NCBI GenBank assembly: GCA_037045685.1
Contig: JBAOII010000033.1
Span: forward strand, 1-64,000
From: Competibacter_A sp037045685
GTDB lineage: Bacteria > Pseudomonadota > Gammaproteobacteria > Competibacterales > Competibacteraceae
DNA length: 64,000 nt
Direction: 5' to 3'
Shown here: one piece after another, positions 31,826 through 42,448 of the stretch
Position numbering within the stretch: the stretch's first letter is position 1
Layout: every line of letters starts with the position of its first letter
Translations under genes and position numbers: made by a program
Notes under the pieces: generated by a model
The model's input: only the letters and a program-made list of their open reading frames with translations
Database searches by the model: none
Told to the model about the DNA's origin: nothing

Positions 31826-32407
31826 ATGACCCGCCCTATCAGCCGTTATCCCGTCCCCGCGCTCGACGATCTGCCCGAAGATGTCCGCAACCGCATTCTG
31901 GCGGTACAGGAACAAACCGGTTTCATTCCCAACGTCTTCCTGGGCTTGGCCCATCGACCCGACGAGTTTCGGGCCTTTTTCGCCTATCACGACGCCCTCA
32001 TGGAGAAAGAGAGCGGCTTGACCAAGGCCGAGCGGGAAATGATCGTGGTGGCGACCTCGAACGCCAACCAGTGCCACTACTGCGTGATCGCGCACGGCGC
32101 CATCCTGCGGGTGCGCGCCAAGAATCCCCTGATCGCCGATCAGGTGGCCGTCAACTATCGCAAGGCCGATCTCACGCCGCGCCAAACGGCCCTGCTCGAC
32201 TTCGCCCTGAAAGTTTCGGCAGAAGCCTACGCGGTCGGCGATAGCGACTTCGAGACGCTCCGCGCCCACGGCTTCACCGACGACGACATCTGGGATATCG
32301 GCGCCATCGCGGGATTTTTCGCCATGTCCAACCGGCTGGCGAACATGATGAGCCTGCGCCCCAACGATGAGTTCTATCTGCTCGGCCGAGTGCCGAAGCA
32401 AAAATGA
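31826..32407 (+). CDS. AhpD-like peroxidase-related enzyme (carboxymuconolactone decarboxylase family)
   Basis: 193 aa, with AGGAA before the ATG. The active-site block NQCHYCVIAHGA carries the CxxC and the downstream His of the AhpD fold; FIPNVFLGLAHRPDEFRAFF and GFFAMSNRLANMM are usual for the 'peroxidase-related enzyme' subgroup. These all-helical proteins reduce peroxides by cysteine chemistry. Cytoplasmic. It precedes the FAD oxidoreductase gene by 77 nt. Confidence 0.88.
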   Translation: MTRPISRYPVPALDDLPEDVRNRILAVQEQTGFIPNVFLGLAHRPDEFRAFFAYHDALMEKESGLTKAEREMIVVATSNANQCHYCVIAHGAILRVRAKNPLIADQVAVNYRKADLTPRQTALLDFALKVSAEAYAVGDSDFETLRAHGFTDDDIWDIGAIAGFFAMSNRLANMMSLRPNDEFYLLGRVPKQK

Positions 32408-32484
32408 GCGGCGATTAGCGATACCGTCGTTCGCCGTCGGCCGTCACGGTCGGTGGTCGGACGAGCCGGCGTGGAGCACGGTGC

Positions 32485-33591
32485 ATGGAAACAGTCGATA
32501 CCGTCGTGGTCGGCGCCGGGGTGGTCGGCCTAGCGGTGGCCCGAGAATTGGCCCACGCCGGTCGCGAGGTGCTGATCCTGGAAGCGCTGGAGCAATTCGG
32601 CACTCAAACCTCGGCGCATAACTCCGAAGTCATCCACGCCGGCCTCTACTACCCGCCGGGTTCGCTCAAGGCCGAGCTGTGCGTGCGAGGCAAGGCGCTG
32701 CTGTATCGCTACTGCGCCGAGCGCGGTATCGCCCATCGCCGGATCGGCAAGGTGCTGGTGGCCTGCGACGAAGCGGAATTGCCGGCGCTGGCCGGTTACG
32801 CCGAGCGGTCGGCGGCCAACGGCGTGCCGCTCCGGCCGCTCGCCGCCGCCGAAGTCCGCCGCCTGGAACCGGCGGTGCGGGCGGTCGCCGGGCTGTATTC
32901 GGAATCGACCGGCATCCTCGACAGCCACGGCTTGATGCTGGCGCTGTTGGGCGACGCCGAGCGGGCCGGCGCGACGCTGGTCACCCGCACCCCGGTGGTG
33001 GCCGGAGAGATCGGGCCGGATGGAATCGCGCTGAACACCGGCGGGGAAGAACCGTTCGCGCTGCGTTGCCGGTGGCTGGTCAATTCGGCCGGCTTGCACG
33101 CCCAGGACGTGGCCCGCTCCCTCGCCGGTTTTCCGGCCGAGCGGGTGCCGCCGACGTTTTACGCCAAGGGCCACTACTTCACGCTGAGCGGGCGGGCGCC
33201 GTTCGGACATCTGGTGTACCCGATGCCGGATCACGCCGGCTTGGGCATTCACGTCACGCTCGATCTCGGCGGCCAGTGCAAGTTCGGGCCGGACGTGACC
33301 GGCTGGCCGGCGACGCCGGACTATGCGTTCGAATCCGGCCTGGAGGAGAAGTTTTACCGGGCGATCCGACGCTACTACCCGGATTTGGCGGACGGCGCGC
33401 TGCAACCGGGCTACACCGGCATCCGGCCCAAGGTGACCGGTCCGACCGAAGCCGCCGGCGATTTCATCATCCAGGGGCCGGCCGTTCACGGCGTGGCGGG
33501 GCTGGTCAATCTGTTCGGGATCGAATCGCCGGGCTTGACGGCGGCGCTGGCCATCGCGGAACGAGTGAGGCGGGATTTGGAGGCCGGTTGA
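32485..33591 (+). CDS. FAD-dependent oxidoreductase of the L-2-hydroxyglutarate oxidase (LhgO) group
   Basis: 368 aa. N-terminal dinucleotide fold VVVGAGVVGLAVARELA, then SAHNSEVIHAGLYYPPGSLKA, which is a hallmark of LhgO-type DAO proteins, and GTGIR-like YTGIRPKV and the closing FGIESPGLTAALAIAE. Members oxidise L-2-hydroxyglutarate or related 2-hydroxy acids and pass electrons to quinone. The exact substrate cannot be fixed by eye. Confidence 0.85.
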   Translation: METVDTVVVGAGVVGLAVARELAHAGREVLILEALEQFGTQTSAHNSEVIHAGLYYPPGSLKAELCVRGKALLYRYCAERGIAHRRIGKVLVACDEAELPALAGYAERSAANGVPLRPLAAAEVRRLEPAVRAVAGLYSESTGILDSHGLMLALLGDAERAGATLVTRTPVVAGEIGPDGIALNTGGEEPFALRCRWLVNSAGLHAQDVARSLAGFPAERVPPTFYAKGHYFTLSGRAPFGHLVYPMPDHAGLGIHVTLDLGGQCKFGPDVTGWPATPDYAFESGLEEKFYRAIRRYYPDLADGALQPGYTGIRPKVTGPTEAAGDFIIQGPAVHGVAGLVNLFGIESPGLTAALAIAERVRRDLEAG

Positions 33592-33731
33592 GCGCGAAGC
33601 CGAATTCAGCGCTCCGCTTCAACGCGCCAGTTCCCGCCGTTTGTCGGCAGGGGTGGGGTCGCGCCGGATCGTGCTGCCGCTGATGGGTCGCTTGCATCCA
33701 AACCGGGCTTTGGTTCGCAACAGGATTTTAG

Positions 33732-33941
33732 AAGGTCGCCCATTACCGCTTCGCGGCGGCGGCGCTGGCCGAACGCGGTTTTGTTGTGGTGGTGTCCGAC
33801 TATCGCCTGTATCCGGAAGTCCGCTACCCGGACTTCCTGCGGGATTCGGCCGCCGCGTTCGTCACGGCCGACCACCCCGGCGGCCGTGACCGGTCGGAGC
33901 ATGCCGAAATCCAGAGTTTTCCCCACCGCCATGATATTTGA
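33732..33941 (+). pseudogene. Fragment of an alpha/beta hydrolase gene
   Basis: A short frame encodes HYRFAAAALAERGF, VVVVSDYRLYPEV and YPDFLRDSAAA, the familiar strand-helix of BD-FAE/esterase-like hydrolases before the nucleophile elbow. An in-frame stop precedes it and the conservation ends at about 33870, so only a scrap of the gene is left. The remainder of 33592-34004 shows nothing else. Confidence 0.6.
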
Positions 33942-34004
33942 GCAAGGGGATCTGCGGATGTTGGCTCGCCTTGTCAATGTGAGGAAAAAACGAGGAAGCG
34001 ATCC

Positions 34005-34454
34005 ATGACCCAAGAGGAAATCAACACCAAAGCGTTTCTGAAATTGATTCGCTACGCCGAGCATTATCGAGAGGATGACGAGGTTTATTATTTGCTGTAT
34101 GGAGGAAAGGAAAAATTCACCGACACCAGCCAGCATCCCAACAAGTTAATCCGTGCTTGGGGGCGGAGTTCGACGGCGGCAGGCGCTTATCAAATTCTCA
34201 AAGCAACTTGGGATGAAGCCAAGAAAAAAGGGATCGTCTCCGACTTTACTCCCGCCTCCCAGGACAAAATCGCGCTCTGGAAAATTCAAACGCGAGGCGC
34301 GATGAATTTTGTCAAAACGGGAGATGTCGAAAAAGCCGTTGCGACGCTGAGAAACGAGTGGACTTCTCTGCCGGGAGCCAGCCAGTCAAAGATGAAAATG
34401 GACGAGGCGAAAGAGCGCTTCAACAAGTATGTCGCGGAGTACAGCGCGCCATGA
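34005..34454 (+). CDS. Lambda-R-type endolysin (GH104 lytic transglycosylase)
   Basis: 149 aa; GAGGAAG before the ATG. It aligns by eye over its whole length with phage lambda R endolysin: the opening FLKLIRYAEHY puts a Glu at position 19, the same number as the catalytic Glu19 of lambda R; FTDTSQHPNKLI matches FTDYSDHPRKLV; STAAGAYQIL matches STGAGRYQLL; and DFTPASQDKIAL, RGAMNFVKTGDV and WTSLPGA follow in order. It cuts the glycan strands of peptidoglycan. No signal peptide is present, and no holin or other phage gene is nearby. The next gene starts inside its stop codon and encodes a secreted protein, suggesting an effector-immunity pair. Confidence 0.82.
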   Translation: MTQEEINTKAFLKLIRYAEHYREDDEVYYLLYGGKEKFTDTSQHPNKLIRAWGRSSTAAGAYQILKATWDEAKKKGIVSDFTPASQDKIALWKIQTRGAMNFVKTGDVEKAVATLRNEWTSLPGASQSKMKMDEAKERFNKYVAEYSAP

Positions 34455-34990
34455 ACATCCATTCATTCTGGTGGTTATCTACCATTTTCTTTCTGATGCA
34501 AGCCACGTTCGCCGGAGCCGCCGATCTCACGACCACCCGAGATGGGCTGAAGTGCGGCGCTGCGGAAGTATCGGTGGAGACCGCTTGTCTGACGCTTCCT
34601 GAAGTTGAAACTCAATGTGTAAAGCAAAATATCCGGTTGGAAAACACCCAGAAAGGGATTTCCAAGAAACTGCCTCACGAAGGTAAATTGGTTGCCAAAT
34701 CCTTTGCCAAGTCGAATCCGGTATTGGATGCTTTTGTCACGTCGTGGGCCTGCCTGAAATCGACATCGGGCAAATCTTACATTTTGTTGTTGTACACCTG
34801 CAGTTGGGGAGAGGAGAAATCGAGCTGCACCGGAAGCGCCAAGGAATGGGAGCGGATTTTCGATGCGACGGGCCGCCATGTCACGGCGGGATTCCGCAGG
34901 CAGGACCGACGCTATGACTCGCTCTACCAACGGCTCGGCTTGTCCGAAATCATGAAGCAGGGCGCCGACCTGCAGACGCTCCACCATTGA
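34451..34990 (+). CDS. Secreted Cys-rich protein coupled to the endolysin, candidate periplasmic immunity protein
   Basis: 179 aa. It overlaps the endolysin gene by ATGA (start 34451, stop of endolysin 34452-34454). A clear signal peptide (WWLSTIFFLMQATFAGA) is followed by about 155 residues with six cysteines, which would form disulfides in the periplasm. I do not recognise the family. A periplasmic partner coupled to a cytoplasm-made peptidoglycan hydrolase is the arrangement of type VI amidase/glycosidase effector-immunity pairs (Tae/Tai, Tge/Tgi), so immunity is a reasonable inference. An lprI-like lysozyme-inhibitor role is the alternative. Confidence 0.65.
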   Translation: MNIHSFWWLSTIFFLMQATFAGAADLTTTRDGLKCGAAEVSVETACLTLPEVETQCVKQNIRLENTQKGISKKLPHEGKLVAKSFAKSNPVLDAFVTSWACLKSTSGKSYILLLYTCSWGEEKSSCTGSAKEWERIFDATGRHVTAGFRRQDRRYDSLYQRLGLSEIMKQGADLQTLHH

Positions 34991-35110
34991 AGTCGCTTTT
35001 TTTGGGGATGGGTGGACCCCGGCGTTCGCGGCCCCGCAAGATGCCCTGCAACGGTTGACGTTCCGGGATAAACTTCCGGGACATCGACACCAATTCGGGG
35101 CCATCACGCC

Positions 35111-38100
35111 ATGTTCCGCCACGTTTTAAGCCTGTTGCTGGTCTGTCTCGGGATGTTGGCCGGTGGCCTGCATGTCGGCGCATGGGCGGTGCCGCCTCAG
35201 TTCGACAAGCTGGAGCGGCCGGCCGGGGCGGTCGTGGTGCCGGAGCGGTTTTTGCGCCCGTGGGACGCGGTGACCGTTTTTTTCGAGCGGGACCAGGGTC
35301 CGGCGGCCGGCGGCGTCGAAGACGAGCCGCAGCGGGCGGTGCGCATGGAGCCGGCTTGGGCCGGGGAATGGCGCTGGCTGAACGGCCGCACCCTGCAATT
35401 TCGACCGGCGGAGCCGTGGCCGCCGCTGGCGCGTTTGGCGGTGGAGATCGACGGTCGGCGCCGGCAACTGCTCGCCCTGCTGCCGGCGCCGACGCGCAGC
35501 TCGCCCGCGCATCAAACGGATAATCTGCCGCAATTCGACCGGGTGACGCTGACCTTTCCGACCCCGGTGGACCCGGCGGCGCTGGCCCGGTTGCTGACCC
35601 TGGAAATCCGCCCCTTGCCGGCGGTGGGACCGGAAGGGTTGCGAGTGCTGAACGCCCAAGATTTCGAGATCAAGGTCGGAGAGCGCGCCGAGCGTTCGTC
35701 AGAGGCTAATTATATCATCATCTTGCGCGATCCAATCACCAGCAACCACCAGATCGACCTAAAATTGCGCCTGTCGGACAACCCCGACCTCGGCGACGAA
35801 CTGCAAACCCTGTCGTTTCGCACCGCCGAGCCTTTCCGGGTCAATCATCTTGAATGCGGGCAGGTGGGAGAGTCGGATTATCGGCATCGCGATATTTACG
35901 TCACCGACAAACAGGTCAAAGATTTCGTTTACTGCAAGCGGGATTCCGGCTACGAAGAGGCCCAGAAAGCCGCACCAGCCCTGGTGCTGGCCTTCAATCA
36001 CGATCTGGCGAAACCGGAAGGCGAGGACCGGGCGCTCTCGCCGCTGATCGCCCGCAACCTGCTGCATTTCACCCCGCCGGTCGAATCCCTCAAGGCGACC
36101 GTATCGGGTTCGTACCTGATCGTGAGCGGCCGTTTCGCCAGCGACCAGCTTTACACCCTGCGGCTGGCGCCCGCCGATCTGCGCGACCGCCACGGCAATG
36201 TGCTGGCGCTGAAGGGGAGCGAGGAATTCCGCTTGGCGTTCGCCCCGGAACGGCCCGCCCTGCAATGGGACGCCGCACAAGGGATCGTCGAGCGGCTCGG
36301 CCCGCAAATGATTCCCCTGCGGGGGCGGGGCTTTTCCCGGGTCGATCTGCGCATCCACGCCATCGACCCGGCGAGCCGCGATTTCTGGCCGTTCCCCGAC
36401 CAGCCGGTGATGGTGGACGACAACCAGGAACCACCCTTGCCCGGCACCGAGCCGCAACCGCACCGGGAAGGCCGGGACATCGCCGCAGAAGAAATCGCCA
36501 AGCGCTTGAAGGCGCTGGGCTCGCCGGCGTTTTCGGACGTGGTGAGCCTGCCGCTGACGAAAGGCGGCACGCCGGCCAAATTCGGCCTGGACCTGAAACC
36601 CCATCTCGCCCGCATCGCCGGCCAGGACCGGCCGGGCACCTACCTGGTCGGCCTGCGTCCGCTGGACAGCACCAGCCAGCGCGCCTGGATTCGCGTCCAG
36701 GTCACCGATCTGGCGCTGACCGCCGTGGAGGAACGGGAACAGGTGCATTTTTTCGTGACTTCGCTGGCCACGGCCCAGCCGGTGTCGGGCGCGGAGATCG
36801 AGCTCGACGGTGTGGATACCAAGGGCAATTGGTGCAAAACCCAACGCGCCGTCACCGATGGGCAAGGCCATTTTGCTTGGCAGGCGCCGGGCCATGACCG
36901 TTGCAGCCTGCGGCGGGCGAGCGTGCGGAAAGGCGAGGACGTGCTGGTGCTCGACCCGAACCGGCCGCTGCCGCGCTACGCCAAGGAACGGTGGAGCACG
37001 CCCCAGGATAGCGAGGAAAATTACGACTGGCTGAACTGGACGACCGCCGATTTGAGCGAGCGGCGGGAGTCGTCGCGACTGCTGTGCCACCTGTTCACCG
37101 AACGGCCGATCTACCGTCCCGAAGAGCCGGTCCACATCAAGGGCATGGTCCGGGATTACCTGAAAGGGCAACTGCGCTTCGGCAAGGGCGGCGGCACGCT
37201 GGTGGTGCGGGGCCCGAACGATCGGGAATGGCGCTATCCGGTCAAGCTGGACGAGTACGGCGGTTTTTATCACCGCTTCGGCGAGGAAACGCCGGCCACC
37301 GGCGATTACCGCATCCATTTCGAGACCGAAGGAAATTCGGGCCAAGCGGGAACCCCCGCAGCCGATAACGGCGAAGACGGCGCCGACCAAACCGCCGATA
37401 GCGAGGAAGAGGGCGCCGCCAGCGACGAGGAAGAGAACGACGAGGCGGCCGATAACACCGCTTGCGGCGAAGTGACGTTCAAGAAGGACGCCTATCGCCT
37501 GCCGACGTTCGAGGTGCTGTTGAACGCGCCGCGCCAGGTCAGCTTGGAGGAACCGTTCACCGCCCAGTTGGTTGCGCGCTATTTCGCCGGCGGTCTGGTG
37601 GCCGACCGGCCCTTGCAATGGCGGGTCGCGCAGTTCCCGCACGCCTGGACGCCGCCCCGACGCGAGGGTTTTTTCTTCTCCAGCGACGCCCGGTTCTCGG
37701 CCGACAAGGATTTTCGCGCCACCCCGACGCTGCAACGGCAAGGCCAAACCGACGGCCAAGGCGGCGCGACTCTGACGCTCGACCCGACGGTGGAACCGAC
37801 CGCCCAGCCGCGCCGCTATCTGATCGAGGCCACGGTCACCGGCCCCGACGAGATGCAGGCGCGCTACACCTTGCCGGTGGTGGCGCTGCCGCCGTTCGTG
37901 CTGGGCGTGAAGCTGCCGCGCTATTTCGCGGAAGCCGACGCCGTGGAGCCGGAAATTCTGGTGGCCGACCCGGACGGCAAGCCGCTGGCCGGCCGGGCGG
38001 TGACGGTGCGGCTGATCAAGCGCAACTGGAATTCCATTCTCCAGGCCAGCGATTTCTCGCAGGGTGCGGCCAAGTACGTCACCGAGGTGGTGGACGAAAC

Positions 38101-41075
38101 CGTCAGCGAAACCGCGCTCACCAGCGCCGGCGAGATCCAGAAGCTCCGCTTGCCGTTGGGGGAAGCCGGCGTCTACGTGGTGCAGCTCGAAGCCGCCGAC
38201 CGGCTGGGCCGCACCCAAAAAGTGAGCGTCGATTTCTTCGTGGAAGGCAAAACGCCGGTGACCTGGTCGCAGCCGCCGACCCAGACCGTCACGGTGACGG
38301 CGGACAAGGACGCCTACAGCCCCGGCGAGACCGCGAACCTGGTGGTGCAGAGCCCGTTCCAGACCGGGCGAGTCCTGGCGGTGGTGGAGGAGCCGGAAGG
38401 GCCGTTCCGCTACGAGTGGGCCGACGTGACGAACGGTTACGGTCGATTCCCGCTGGCGGTGCGCAAGCAGCAGTCGCCCAAGGTGCCGGTGCATTTCCTG
38501 CTGATGCGCGGCCGGCTGGCCGGGGAGGCGCTGGCTCCGACCGCGCCGTTCGATCTGGGCAAACCGGCGACCTTGGCGGCGACCCACTGGATCAAGGTCA
38601 ACCCGGTCAAAAACACGCTGGCGGTCAAACTGGAAGCGCCGGCCAAAGCCCGGCCCGGCGACGAGATCGAAGTGCTGTTGAAGCTGGCCGACGACGAGGG
38701 CAAGCCGGTCGCGGGCGAGGCGACCTTCTGGATGGTGGATCAGGCCATCTTCGCCTTGGCCAAGGAGCAGCCGCTCGATCCCTTGCCCCATTTCATCGCG
38801 GCGCGGCGCGGCCGGCTGGTCGCCCACGACAGCCGCAACCTCGCTTTCGGCATCCTCCCGCTCAAGGAAATGCCGGGCGGCGACGGCGAAAAAGAGAACG
38901 GGGATGATTGGGGGCTGGACAACGTGTCGGTGCGGAAGAATTTCACGCCGGTACCGGTGTTTCTGCCCAAGGTCGCCGTCGGCGCGGACGGCTTGGCACG
39001 CATCAAAGTCAAGCTGCCCGATTCGCTGACGGTGTTCAAACTGCGGGCGAAAGCGGTCGGCGGCCCCGACCGTTTCGGCTTCGCCACGGGCGAGCTTCAA
39101 ATCCGGCAACCGGTTTTGGCCCAGCCGGTTTTGCCGCGCTTCGTGCGGCCCGGCGACCGCTTCGACGCCGGTCTGATCGGCCGGGTGGTGGAGGGTATCG
39201 GCGGAGACGGCAAAGCCGGCGTGAAACTCGATGGACTGCGCCTGGAAGGGGCGAACGAACAGCGTTTTGCCTGGGCGGACCAGAAACCGCAAAACCTGAA
39301 TTTCGCGGTCGCGGTCCCCGATCCCGGCCTGCGCGCGGACGGCGGTTTGCAGCGGGAGCGGGTGCGGGTGCTGCTGACGCTGGAACGGCTAGCCGATCAG
39401 TCCCGCGACGCGGTGGAGGTCAGCTTGCCGATCTGGCCGGATCGCCGGCCGGTACGGCGGGCGCAACTCACGGATTTGGCGCCCGGCGCGACCCTGGAAT
39501 TGCCGTTGCCGCCGGAACCGATCCGGCCCGGCACTTTCCGCCGCTCGCTGGCCGTCAGCACCGATCCCGGCTTGGCCCGGCTGATCGCCGGTCTGGACGT
39601 GCTGCTGGCCTTCCCCTACGGCTGCACCGAGCAGCGGTTGAGCCAAGCGTGGGTGTTGCTGGCCTTGCGGGACTGGAGCGGCTTGCTGCCCGGCGGCGAC
39701 AGCGTGGCGCAACGGGCGAGCGCGGCGGTGCGGGCGATGGCGCAACTGATCGCCGAATCCATCGACGATCAGGGCTTGGTGGCGTTTTGGCCGAAGAACC
39801 GGGGCTACGTCGCGTTGACAGCCTGGTCGCTACAATTCTTGACGGAGGCGAAAAAGCGGGGCGAGCCGGTCGATGACAAGCTGCTGGAGCGGCTGACCCG
39901 GACCCTGCAACAGGCGTTGCGCTCCGATTATCCCCGGCTGCTGAGCGGTTCGGAATATCTGGAGCGGTCGATGGCGCTGGAGGCTCTGGCCGGTGCGGGC
40001 GCGGCCGACGCGGCATATCTGGCCGAACTGGCGCGGCAGGCCCAATTCATGGCGCCGGAAGCGGCGGCGCGGATCGCGGTCGCGCTGGCCCAGGCCAAGC
40101 CGGCCGACCCGCAAACCTTGACCCGGCTGACCACCCAGTTGTGGGAGGCGGTGGAAACGCGCAGCTTCCAGGGCCGCACGGTGTATGCCGGGCTGCGCGA
40201 CGGCGCTTGGGGCAGCCCGCTGATTTTGCCGTCGGAGGCGCGGACCCTGGCGACGATCACGCACGCGGTCGCCGCCGCCGATCCGGGCGAACCGCGCCTG
40301 ACCCTGCTCACCGACGCGCTGATTCGCCTGGGCCAGCAGGACGGTTGGGGTTCGACCCAAGCCGACCAGCAGGCGATTCGGGCTTTGTTCGCCTATCAGG
40401 CCAATCCCGCTCCCGTGCGCGGGCGGTTCGCCCTACGCACGGGTCAGGACGGGAAGCCGGAGACGGTCGAAGTGGATCGGTTCGCGCGCCGGAGCAGCGA
40501 CGCGGCGGCCCCTTGGTCTATCGTCGCCGACGCGGCCTCGGCGCCTTTGGTGGTGAGCGACAGCGTGAATTATCTACCGGCGGCGCCGGGCAGCACGGCC
40601 AAGGCGGAGGCGGCCGGGTTCGTGATCGGCCGCGAGGGTTTCCTCGTGCCGGCTCAGACGGATAAACCGTTGGAGCGACTGGTGCCGACAGGCGCGGAAC
40701 CGGCAGTCGCGCTGACCGTGGGGCAAGTGGTCGAGGATCGCGTGGAGGTGGTGAATCCCGAATTGCGCCATCACGTCATCATCGAAGTCCCCTTGGCTGC
40801 GGGCATGGAACCGCTGAACGCCCGGCTCGCCAACGCGCCCGCCGAGGCGAAGCCGAGCCAGCCCGACACCGTCGACGGCCAGCTATCAGGCGCGGTTGGA
40901 CGACCGCATGGTGTACGTGTTCGACGAGTTGCCGGCGGGGAATTATCGCTTTTACTTCCGCAGCCGAGCGACGATTCCGGGGAGCTTCACCCAGCCGCCC
41001 AGCACTGCCGAGATGATGTACCGGCGGACGGTGAGCGGCAGCAGCGCCGGGGCTCAGATCGTCGTCGGCCGTTAG
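35111..41075 (+). CDS. Bacterial alpha-2-macroglobulin (YfhM-like), frameshifted near the 3' end
   Basis: Corrected length about 1987 aa, at the upper end of the family. The N-terminus is a signal peptide (LSLLLVCLGMLAGG) without a clear lipobox. MG domains follow, an acidic low-complexity insert lies near residues 747-785, and the thioester motif GCTEQ is present (Cys1505), followed by the helical thioester domain. It would trap foreign proteases in the periplasm and guard against envelope breach. One extra C at 40862-40864 shifts the frame; the other frame then gives a normal C-terminus (YVFDELPAGNYRFYFRS...AQIVVGR) with a stop at 41075. Its usual partner PbpC lies 7 kb downstream. Confidence 0.9.
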
Positions 41076-41085
41076 CGAGAGGCGA

Positions 41086-41211
41086 TCATTCGCATCCGGT
41101 CACCAGGATCGCGCGGAAGTGGTTGACGTTGGTCAGGGGCGTTCCGGTGATCGCCGGACCGCCCAGCGCCTGGAAAAAGCCGTGGCCGTCGTTCACGACA
41201 GTGGACCCCTG
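41086..41211 (-). pseudogene. C-terminal scrap of a glycerate kinase (MOFRL-domain) gene
   Basis: On the minus strand the frame ending at 41086 reads NDGHGFFQALGG, then ITGTPLTNVNHFRAILV, the conserved C-terminal end of the MOFRL domain of glycerate 2-kinase/TtuD. Upstream, between 41212 and 41338, coding is lost. The scrap lies between the alpha-2-macroglobulin gene and the HD-GYP gene and marks a deletion junction. Confidence 0.65.
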
Positions 41212-41338
41212 GGCGGTTCCGGCAGGTGGGGCGGCACGCACCGCGCCGGTTGCGCCGCCGCAATGGCGACATCGAACCTGCCGTGCAGGAGATCGCGCGC
41301 TCGATCACCGCGCAGGACTGGCTCGCGGTGGGTCATGC

Positions 41339-42448
41339 TCAATCGGCGTATCGGGCGGCAATCTCTTGAAACAGGGTCTCGGCCTCATCGAACGCCGCCA
41401 CCACGTCGGGATCGAAATGAGCGCCGGCCCCCTCGCGGATGATGCGCGCCGCTTTGTCGTGAGGAAACGCCGGCTTGTAGACGCGCTTCGAAATGAGGGC
41501 ATCGTAGACGTCCGCCACCGCCATCAGTCGCGCCGAGACGGGAATCGCCTCGCCCTTCAGCCCTTGGGGATAACCCGAGCCGTCCCATTTTTCCTGATGG
41601 CCGTAAGCGATCTCGCGGGCGAACCGCAGAAAGGAACCGCTCTCGCCGACCAAACCGGACTTGGCCAAGGTTTTCTCCGCCGCGAGGATCACGTCCCGTC
41701 CGTAGACGGTGTGCAGTTTCATCAATTCGAATTCTTCGTCGGTCAGTTTGCCCGGCTTGAGCAAAATGTGATCGGGCACGCCGACTTTACCGATATCGTG
41801 CAGCGGCGCCGACTTGAACAGCAGATAAATGGAATGGTCGTCGAGGTGTTGCCGGAATCGAGGATGATCGCGCAATCGCTCGGCCAGGATGCGGACGTAG
41901 TGCTGGGTGCGGTGGATGTGGTTGCCCGTTTCGGGGTCGCGGGTCTCGGCCAGGGCGGCCATGCTGAAGATGGTGGCATCCTGCATCAGCGCCAGTTCGC
42001 GCGTCCGCTCGATGACCTGACGTTCGAGGCCATCGGCGCGCTCTTCGAGCAAGGCGCGGGCTTGCTGGTTCTCCAGATGGGTTTGGACTCGCGCCTTCAC
42101 CACCACCGGCGAGATGGGCTTGGTGATGTAGTCCACTGCCCCCAGTTCAAAACCCTTGGCCTCATTGCCGGAGTCGGTGATGGCCGTGACGAAAATCACC
42201 GGAATCCGTTGTGTCGTCGGATCGGCTTTCAAGCGGCGACACACTTCGTAGCCATCCATTTCGGGCATCATGATATCGAGGAGAACGAGGTCCGGTCGCG
42301 GATCGCCGGCCGCTCGCTTGAGCGCCTGCTCGCCGTTCTTGGCCACCAGGGTACGGTAATTCTCCTTCAACAGATCCACCAGGAGATTGATGTTGAAGCG
42401 CTCGTCGTCGACGATCAGCACGCATGGCTGAACTGGAGTCGTGTTCAT
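41339..42448 (-). CDS. Response regulator with HD-GYP cyclic-di-GMP phosphodiesterase domain
   Basis: 369 aa. Receiver domain (about 8-125; VDDE, LLDIMMPEMDG phospho-Asp, Lys in YITKPIS), a short coiled coil, then an HD-GYP domain (about 155-365) with HDIGKVGVPDHIL and HQEKWDGSGYP, so metal and GYP motifs are complete. It degrades cyclic-di-GMP when phosphorylated or de-repressed. Its ATG overlaps the stop of the upstream hybrid kinase (ATGA), making that kinase its likely partner. Confidence 0.93.
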   Translation of the reverse strand: MNTTPVQPCVLIVDDERFNINLLVDLLKENYRTLVAKNGEQALKRAAGDPRPDLVLLDIMMPEMDGYEVCRRLKADPTTQRIPVIFVTAITDSGNEAKGFELGAVDYITKPISPVVVKARVQTHLENQQARALLEERADGLERQVIERTRELALMQDATIFSMAALAETRDPETGNHIHRTQHYVRILAERLRDHPRFRQHLDDHSIYLLFKSAPLHDIGKVGVPDHILLKPGKLTDEEFELMKLHTVYGRDVILAAEKTLAKSGLVGESGSFLRFAREIAYGHQEKWDGSGYPQGLKGEAIPVSARLMAVADVYDALISKRVYKPAFPHDKAARIIREGAGAHFDPDVVAAFDEAETLFQEIAARYAD

